This document shows positions 57,643-64,000 of a DNA stretch of 64,000 nt, one piece after another (the first letter of the stretch is position 1; each line of letters opens with the position of its first letter). Source of the DNA: Megascapheus bottae. Lineage: Eukaryota; Chordata; Mammalia; Rodentia; Geomyidae. Where the stretch lies: NCBI GenBank assembly GCA_024803745.1, contig JANJXV010000013.1, positions 11,516,501 to 11,580,500 of the forward strand. The letters run 5' to 3'. The notes beneath the pieces are model-generated. The model ran no database searches and was not told the DNA's origin. It was given only the letters and a program-made list of their open reading frames with translations. The position numbers and the translations under genes are program-made.

Positions 57643-58039
57643 TTTCTAATGTAAAGAATCTATTTACAGAGAACATTAATAGGTCCAGACATTATTTATA
57701 AGAAGAGTGACTTCTCTGTTCTGTTCTATCATATCACAAAGACATACTAAATGTTTTTTATTACTATTTAAAAAAAAGAAATATCTGAGAACATTAGCTC
57801 CACTGACTCATATTTAAATTTTTTGATAAAAATCCAAAGAGACATTTAATATTAATAACATAAAACCTACAGAAGGCTCCAGTTTGGAAGAAATCTCTCT
57901 CTATCCATATATAACACTAAGAAAAGATAAAAATGAAGCATATATGATGACACATTAATGTTAGATATATCCAATTTTTGTGATATTAAAATGTCAATAT
58001 ACAATATGTGTTTCAGCAAAAGAGAAAAGAAAAGAAAAA

Positions 58040-58258
58040 GAAGTAGTATATAAAATTCATTCATTTGAAATTTGATAGGGAAGGGGGGAAAACCAAGACG
58101 GGTGGGGGGTGTGGGGGGGGAGGGAAACAGGTACCAAGACATGTGAAAGGGTATCAATGTATGTGAATTAATGCACCTTCTATCTGACAAATATCATGTA
58201 ACCCTTTTACTAATTACAATAAAAAAAGAAAAAAATAAAATAAAATAAAATAAAATAT
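58040..58258 (+). mobile_element. L1 3' UTR end with AAAAT tail
   Basis: The G-rich tract and TGAAAGGGTATCAATGTATG through TTACTAATTACAATAAAAAA are the direct counterpart of the reversed copy at 33788-33960. An (AAAAT)n tail ends it. Confidence 0.8.
58216..58258. repeat. (AAAAT)n tail
   Basis: A-rich start, then about five AAAAT units at the end of an L1 3' UTR. Confidence 0.88.
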
Positions 58259-59559
58259 CACTCATAAAAAAAATTCATTCATTCACAAAAGAGTAATTTC
58301 TGGAGTGGGTAAGATAATCATCTAAATTTAGCTAGTCTTTCCAGATGTCCTGAGAAAAATCAGCCAATAGGTGAACCACAGCTGCTACCTCTGCTGAGGA
58401 GAATTCTTGGAGCTGCCCACATGTTAAACTGTTCCTTCACAAATCAAAGCATATATTGGTCAGAAGAGAGAATATGTATCATTCCAAGCGACAGCCTTCC
58501 TTCAAGCTCCTATGGTGCTTTTCCTATATACCTCATATTTTAAATCAGATTATCATGTAAAATTTGATTGAAATCTGGAGAGATACTTCATTTTAATAAT
58601 ATAGAACCCAGGGAAAGTTCCAGGGGTGGGGGAACCTCTCTCTAGAAAGCTCTAAGGTGCTCTTTTTCAAGTACATGTCTAGTCATGGTAGTCTCTTTTG
58701 CTTAAAATCATCCAGGGGTCCCTTCATCTCTTATAAGAAATGTTTTTCATCACTAAACAAACCAAATGATGTCAGTGAAAACAGTGAAGGTGGTGGTGGA
58801 TCTAAGGGCCAGTTTCTCTACAGAAATATATATTTTTTAATCAAGCAAAAATTGTCAAAATCAACTTTGTCAAAACTCTGGAAAATAGTCAAAGGTTGAC
58901 ATCGGCCAAGTAGAGTATTAAATCAAGAAAAAGGAAATTCAAGACCGGAGGAAAGGTCTGCAGCACGTTTCCTTGTCTTGATCTTGATCCCATTCCCCAG
59001 CCCCCTGGCTGGGCAGTGGATTCAAACAGCAGACTGTATTCCCAGGGTAAGGCCTCCCTTTCTTCAGGGAGCAGAGTAACCTTATTCTAAAAAACAATAA
59101 AGCAACAAAATAACCTTATATTTTCTAACTTCTCTGGGGGATACCTCAAGGGCAAATGTTCTAGTCAGAACCTGCTCAGTGTTGAAAGCATCTAACATTG
59201 TTTATGTTTATAGGGCAAACAAACTACATACAACCACCTGGAGAAAATTCTGGAAAAAGTTTCTTCACAAAATTAAGACATTCAAAAGTATGTAAGTATA
59301 CTGGGCAACTTAAAAGCTACATATATACCCCAAACAGAAATCATGCTTAAAAACTTGAAATGATTCTAAGCTTTTACAAACTCTGCCTGACTGCTAAGCT
59401 CAGTGCAAGTATTAGAAAGCACAAGGCCATATACAAAGACAAATTAAAAAGACATAATGAACACAGGGTAATTGTTTTATGAGGTAAGTTGTCACAATAG
59501 CAATCTAAAGGAGGCATAAGGGTATATGAAAGCTGAATTTTTATATGTTACAGAGGGTA
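58259..59559. other. Mostly unassigned intron
   Basis: A weak L2-like phrase near 58690-58740. No exon seen. Confidence 0.4.
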
Positions 59560-60675
59560 TACTGGTATCATCAAACATTATACAGTGTTATAAATGTTAT
59601 TTGCAATCCTCACCATAATCATTCTGAAATGGTTAAGGTCATGTGTGGAAAACTCAAAGTTAACATTATGGTAAATATATGGTGAAAGAATAAATGCTTT
59701 CTCCCAGAAATTAAGAATAAAACAAGGATGCTTGCTTTCATCATTGGAATTCAATATCATATAAGTGTTAGCTTTCTGAGGATTGTTTTGGTCTAAAGGA
59801 TCTCTCTAATGACAGGGATAATGCATTACACAAGGCTCCTTCACTCAACTCAGTGCTAAAAGTTCTCATCAGAACAATTAGGCAAGAAGGAAAATCCAAA
59901 ATGGGAAGAAATGAATTAAAAAAAAAAAACCTACCTGTATTTACAGACAATATGATCCAATAACAGAAAACTCCAACAATTGGTGAAATAAATTAAGAGT
60001 ATTTACAATACTATTCAAATAATAAAATATATAGGAATAAATTTAACCAAGAAGGTGCAAAACATGTACAAAAACTATAAAACATTATCCAAGGAATTGA
60101 AGGAAATCAAAATAAATGGAAATAAAGCAACCCACTAAAAGATTTAATATTAATAAGATGGCAATACTATTCAAAATAAACTATGGGTTCAATATAATCC
60201 CTATCAAAATTCCAGTGGTCTTTCTGCAGAAATGGAAAAGCTGATCCTCAAATTCATATAGAAACACAGGGGATCCTAGAGAGCCAAAACAATATTAAAA
60301 AATAAGAATGAAGTTGGAACACTTATACTTCCTCGGATAAGCATAATATGGTACTGGCTTAGGAATAAACACACAGAAGTGAGAGTCCAGAATAATTCAT
60401 GGCCAACTTTTTTTTTCAAGGGTGTCAAGTCCATTCAGGGGAAAGAATAGTCTCTTCAACACATCACCTATGAAAATTAATTCAAAATGGAACAAACTCT
60501 AAAAGTGCTGAATTATTAAAGAAAAATACAGACAAATCTTTATAACCATGGGCTTGGCAATCAACTTCATATATGATGCCAATAGCATGGGAAACAACAA
60601 AAAGAGATAAATTGGAATTCATAAAACAAAAAAAGAAACCTTGTATGTACTAAATGACACTCCAAAGAATGTGAA
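59560..60675 (+). mobile_element. Old L1, late ORF2 region (first part)
   Basis: Degenerate RT-like peptides (KQGCLL, FNII, then TDNMI for the RT active-site region) and DNA landmarks such as GAACAATTAGGCAAGAAGG and TGGTACTGGCTTAGGAATAA are in L1M order. Many stops. It breaks off near 60675 and resumes at 61380. Confidence 0.82.
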
Positions 60676-60889
60676 GTAACTATTTTAATTTGTTCTTCTT
60701 CACTCCATTGATAGGAAGAGATTTTGTTCCTGGGAATTTGCCCTAGGTGTTGGTTAAACTCTTGCTACCTTACACTGGACAGATGAAATAAGGAGATTAT
60801 TAGTGGCATACACTCATCACTACATGCCAGACAGATGACTCAAACTTAGGAAAAGAGTTAACAACCAAGATGGTGTGGTATAAATGAGC

Positions 60890-61210
60890 AGCAAACTTAA
60901 GCCCAATGCAAATGTGCTGAAGGCCTTTTGGGAGGTGTTTAGGTGTTTAAGGGCTCTCCCTTGTGAGTGGTTAATGCATTACAAAATGGCTCCATAACCC
61001 CTCTGTCCCTGCTGTTCTTGATGACATACTCTTTCCCTCTGGAAGATGTAGCAATTAAAACTCCTCTTGGAAATAGACAAAGCAGTAAGACACTAAATCT
61101 CAGCACTTTCAGCTTGAACTTCTTAGCCTCGAGAGCCATCAGAAATACACTTCTATTGTTTATAAATTATTTAGTATGTAATATTTCATTATACAAGTGG
61201 CAGACTACAC
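60890..61210 (+). mobile_element. MaLR (MST/MLT1-like) LTR remnant inside an L1
   Basis: GGCCTTTTGGGAGGTGTTTA, GGGCTCTCCCTTGTGAGTGG and AATACACTTCTATTGTTTAT follow the MaLR LTR consensus in order. L1 sequence lies on both sides (to 60675, from 61380). The flanks 60676-60889 and 61211-61379 are part of the same interruption but unassigned. Confidence 0.68.
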
Positions 61211-61379
61211 ATGGGGTTTAGATAGATGTTTTATAGTACCAAAAAGCAGAAGTGACCCCTGGAAGATAGATTAGTGTCTCTCATAATTTTCTAGCTGGCA
61301 GGGAATTGAAGTGAGGGCCACTGGAAGCCCTCTTGCCTTCATATGGTAAACAGCATATGATTTTCATCTTCTTTTTTGG

Positions 61380-62220
61380 CCTTAAACTGCAACAACCACC
61401 CAAGTAAAAAAGGAGATAGGATTTGTAAATTGTGTATCTGATAAAAGTCCAATACCACGAGAACATAAAGAAGTTTTACAACTCTACAACAAAAGAGACA
61501 ACACAAAGAAAAAAATGGACAAAGGATTTGTGTAGCTACTTCTCCAAAGAAGATATTTAAATGGACAGGAAGCAAAGATAAAAGCATCACCATTAGATAA
61601 ATGCAAATCCAAACCACAAAGAGCTATGATTTCACATCTGAGAATGCAAATAAATGACACAGCACTATGGGAAACACTTTGGTGGTTAAAAAAAAATGAA
61701 TACCGCAGAATTACCACGTGAGTAGGCTAGTCACAGGTAGGTAATACCTCCCCCACACTGAGAATGAATGCTGTAGGACACTGTACATAAATATTCATAG
61801 CGATACTATTCGCAACAGCTAAAAGGTAGAAATAACCTAATGTCCATCAAGAAATGAGTGAATAAACAAAACGTGGCACACACACTCAATGGAAGATTAT
61901 TCAACCATAAAAATGAATAAAGTACTGATTACGCCACAACACAGGCACATCTTGAAAACATTATGCTAACTGAAAGAAGTCAGGAACAAAAAAGGTCACA
62001 CGCTGTATGGTTCCATTTATATAAAATATCCACAAGAGGAAAACGCATCAAGACAAGTTTGCCAGGGGCTAAGGGAAGATGGGGGCTAGAGAGAAACTGT
62101 TTAATGGACACAGAGTTTTCCTTTCTAATGACAAAAAATATTCTAGAAGTACACAGACTGAACACTAGTAAGCTAACTTTGTTATGTCAATTTCATGTTA
62201 AATTTCAAAATAAAAAAAGT
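61380..62220 (+). mobile_element. Old L1, 3' part (second part)
   Basis: It continues the same L1M consensus with TCTGATAAAAGTCCAATACC, TTCTCCAAAGAAGATATTTA and CATAAAAATGAATAAAGTAC, and ends at an A-rich run near 62215. Confidence 0.85.
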
Positions 62221-62224
62221 CAAA

Positions 62225-62440
62225 TAAAGAGAAGAGGGCGAGAATGCAGTCAGGAGTCCAATGTCCATTCTACAAAACTAAGAAAAGTGAGGGAAGCTGT
62301 GGGTGGATGTGGGGGGGGGGGTTGAGAATATTGAAAGGGGTGGTGACATTGACCAAGATATATTGTTTTTTGTTAAATGGCAACTTCTTTGTACAACTAC
62401 TTAAAAATAATTTAAAAATCAAATGCAAGACAAGAAAAAA
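62225..62440 (+). mobile_element. L1 3' UTR-like end
   Basis: GAGAAGAGGGCGAGAATGCA, a run of G near 62310 and TTAAATGGCAACTTCTTTGT match 40075-40282. Confidence 0.62.
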
Positions 62441-62479
62441 ATTCATGTTTCCCTCTTGTCAAATACACATATTACAGGC

Positions 62480-62533
62480 TTCCATTCACTTGCATATTAA
62501 GCAAGTACTCTACCATTAGGCAACACTCCTGGT
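62480..62533 (-). mobile_element. IDL left-monomer fragment
   Basis: AGCAAGTACTCTACCATTAG then CAACACTCCTGG, a short reversed piece. Confidence 0.5.
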
Positions 62534-62540
62534 GCAGATT

Positions 62541-63044
62541 TTCTTGTATTTTTGAAAATGAAAAGAATACTTGGGCCCAAATTAATCAGCCACGCACTGA
62601 TCAGCAACACAACTGGGAGACACTGTTCTCCCAGACATATGGTCATCGTCAGCACCTGAGTAGTTAGTTCCCACCACCCCACACGTATACTCAAATGTGT
62701 GGTTCCCAAGCCCCTATGTAAGTACACAGAGTTTGCATATGACCTCCAGCTATCCTCTGTACATTAAAGCTACGTAAATAGTTGTAATACTGCATTGTTT
62801 AGGGAATAATGTTCAATACAGACACAATTTCTCTTGACTACTTCTAATTTTAGTTGAATTCATGGATATAGCAGAACTCACAGATACTAAGAACCATATT
62901 TAGAATTAAGGTCCTCCGTTAGTGCCTACCTTTCCTCTTTCCCATGCCATTTACTTCTAAATGCAATGACCCTAAATTGTTTGCAGTTTCCTAAATATTT
63001 CATTGCTTCATGCCATGAGCACAACATTCTTTGAATCTAGAATA
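62541..63044. other. Unassigned intron
   Basis: Nothing recognised. Confidence 0.45.
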
Positions 63045-63110
63045 GTGGTTCTCAACTGGGATTGCACATTATACAGCTACTTCTGAAGACTCTTTTAAAA
63101 GGCAGTGTCG
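63045..63110. mobile_element. Possible hAT (MER20/MER5-like) end
   Basis: AGTGGTTCTCAACTGGGATT followed by CTTTTAAAAGGCAG looks like the start of a MER-type hAT element. It is short and diverged. Confidence 0.35.
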
Positions 63111-63237
63111 AGGAGATATATTGCTCCCGGTCCAACTTCCCTCCCATCAGACACGAGGGAAGCCATTTTGCTGTTCCACATGCTTATCACATCTAGGCCC
63201 AGAAGAATGGAGCCAAGCAACGTTGGACTAAAACGTA

Positions 63238-63376
63238 AATCTTTTTAAATTAATATATTTACATATATTATACATTTATTTTATTATATATTTACATATA
63301 AACACATATAAAATACATTTTTGTACATTTATATATTATTTCTTATATATCTATATAGGTATATATTTATAAAATA
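63238..63376. repeat. AT-rich, low-complexity stretch
   Basis: About 140 bp made almost only of A and T with imperfect TATATTTACA-like units. Confidence 0.8.
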
Positions 63377-63610
63377 AATTTTTTCTCCAGTAAGTTGATT
63401 TTCTCAGGCATGATATCACAGAACTGCAAGATAACAACACACCAGTAGGTTGATAAACATATTTGGAATTGAAAGTATTATGAAATGTTCCACTTTAATT
63501 ATGTTGTCAGATATTAATATATTCACACTATTTATATCTCATTTGGATATTTATAAGTCTCTACCCAATTTGCTTTCAATATTTCCCTTTTTTATTAAAA
63601 AATTAAGAGT

Positions 63611-63812
63611 TTCAACTTAGAGCCTTTTGTTTTCTTGTCTGCCTGCTGGGCTGACGATCTATCATTTGAGTTATATCTCCAATTCTGCTTTTTGCTGGAC
63701 ATTTTGAAGATGGGGTCTATCAAACTTTTCTGCCCAAGCTGGTCTTGAACTGTGATCCTATTAATTCTGAGTAGCTAGGGATGATTAATGTAAGCCACTA
63801 GCATCTGGCTAC
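63611..63812 (-). mobile_element. Diverged B1-Geo-type SINE
   Basis: TCTATCATTTGAGTTATATC, CAAGCTGGTCTTGAACTGTG, GAGTAGCTAGGGATGATTAA. Confidence 0.65.
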
Positions 63813-64000
63813 TTTTAATATTTAAGGTGATTCTTAAAAGCAAAAAAAGTTTGATATTCAGTACAGTCAGGAGAAGAGATTGACTGTCCGTATGTGCTTT
63901 ACTGTAGTTCTTCCAGGATAAACTTTTTGTTGTTGTTCTGATGAGCTGAAAAGTCGAATTTGCCTTTCTTTTTGAAGGAACTATTGGGTAAGAATTAGAG

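Overview
The window reads as intronic DNA of a rodent nuclear genome. It is AT-rich, has no bacterial-style gene packing, and is full of SINEs, LINE remnants, LTR elements and microsatellites. The two commonest SINEs are dimers. One joins an ID-like tRNA-derived left monomer to a right monomer. The other joins a B1/7SL-like left monomer to the same right monomer. From memory this matches the IDL-Geo-type SINEs described in Geomyoidea (pocket mice, kangaroo rats, pocket gophers), so a geomyoid rodent is my best guess. That is inference from repeats only.

Only one piece of a cellular gene is convincing: a 79-nt internal exon on the minus strand at 14575-14653. It has a strong acceptor and a consensus donor, and its 26 codons match my memory of UVRAG (UV radiation resistance-associated gene). 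UVRAG is a subunit of the class III PI3-kinase/Beclin-1 complex and acts in endosome maturation and autophagy. The window would then be about 14.5 kb of the intron downstream of this exon and about 49 kb of the intron upstream of it. I looked for the neighbouring UVRAG exons by eye and found none.

Layout. 1-14.5 kb: downstream intron with a MIR, an L1 3' end (3.5-4.7 kb), an old hAT transposon with transposase remnants (6.0-7.2 kb), an L2 piece and many SINEs. 14.5-24 kb: the exon, SINEs, an MLT1-type LTR split by a SINE, a 430-bp AAAG/AAGG tract, an L1 ORF1 remnant, a MER5-like element, and a poly(A)-tailed retrocopy inserted in a SINE. 24-35 kb: L1 and L2 remnants and a three-level nest at 32.9-33.8 kb (solo LTR in a SINE in a SINE). 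35.4-38.7 kb: a heavily deleted gammaretrovirus-like provirus with both LTRs, a tRNA-Gly-type primer site, a scrap of gag and the RNase H and integrase end of pol. It sits inside an L1 3' UTR. 39-59 kb: long repeat-poor intron with scattered SINEs, MIRs and (CT)n, (CA)n and (GA)n tracts. 59.5-62.4 kb: an old L1 split by an insertion that carries a MaLR LTR. 62.4-64 kb: AT-rich intron.

No intact protein-coding gene, RNA gene, CRISPR array or new multi-gene system is visible. The most informative points are the exon, the provirus, the retrocopy and the nested insertions, which give a relative order of events.
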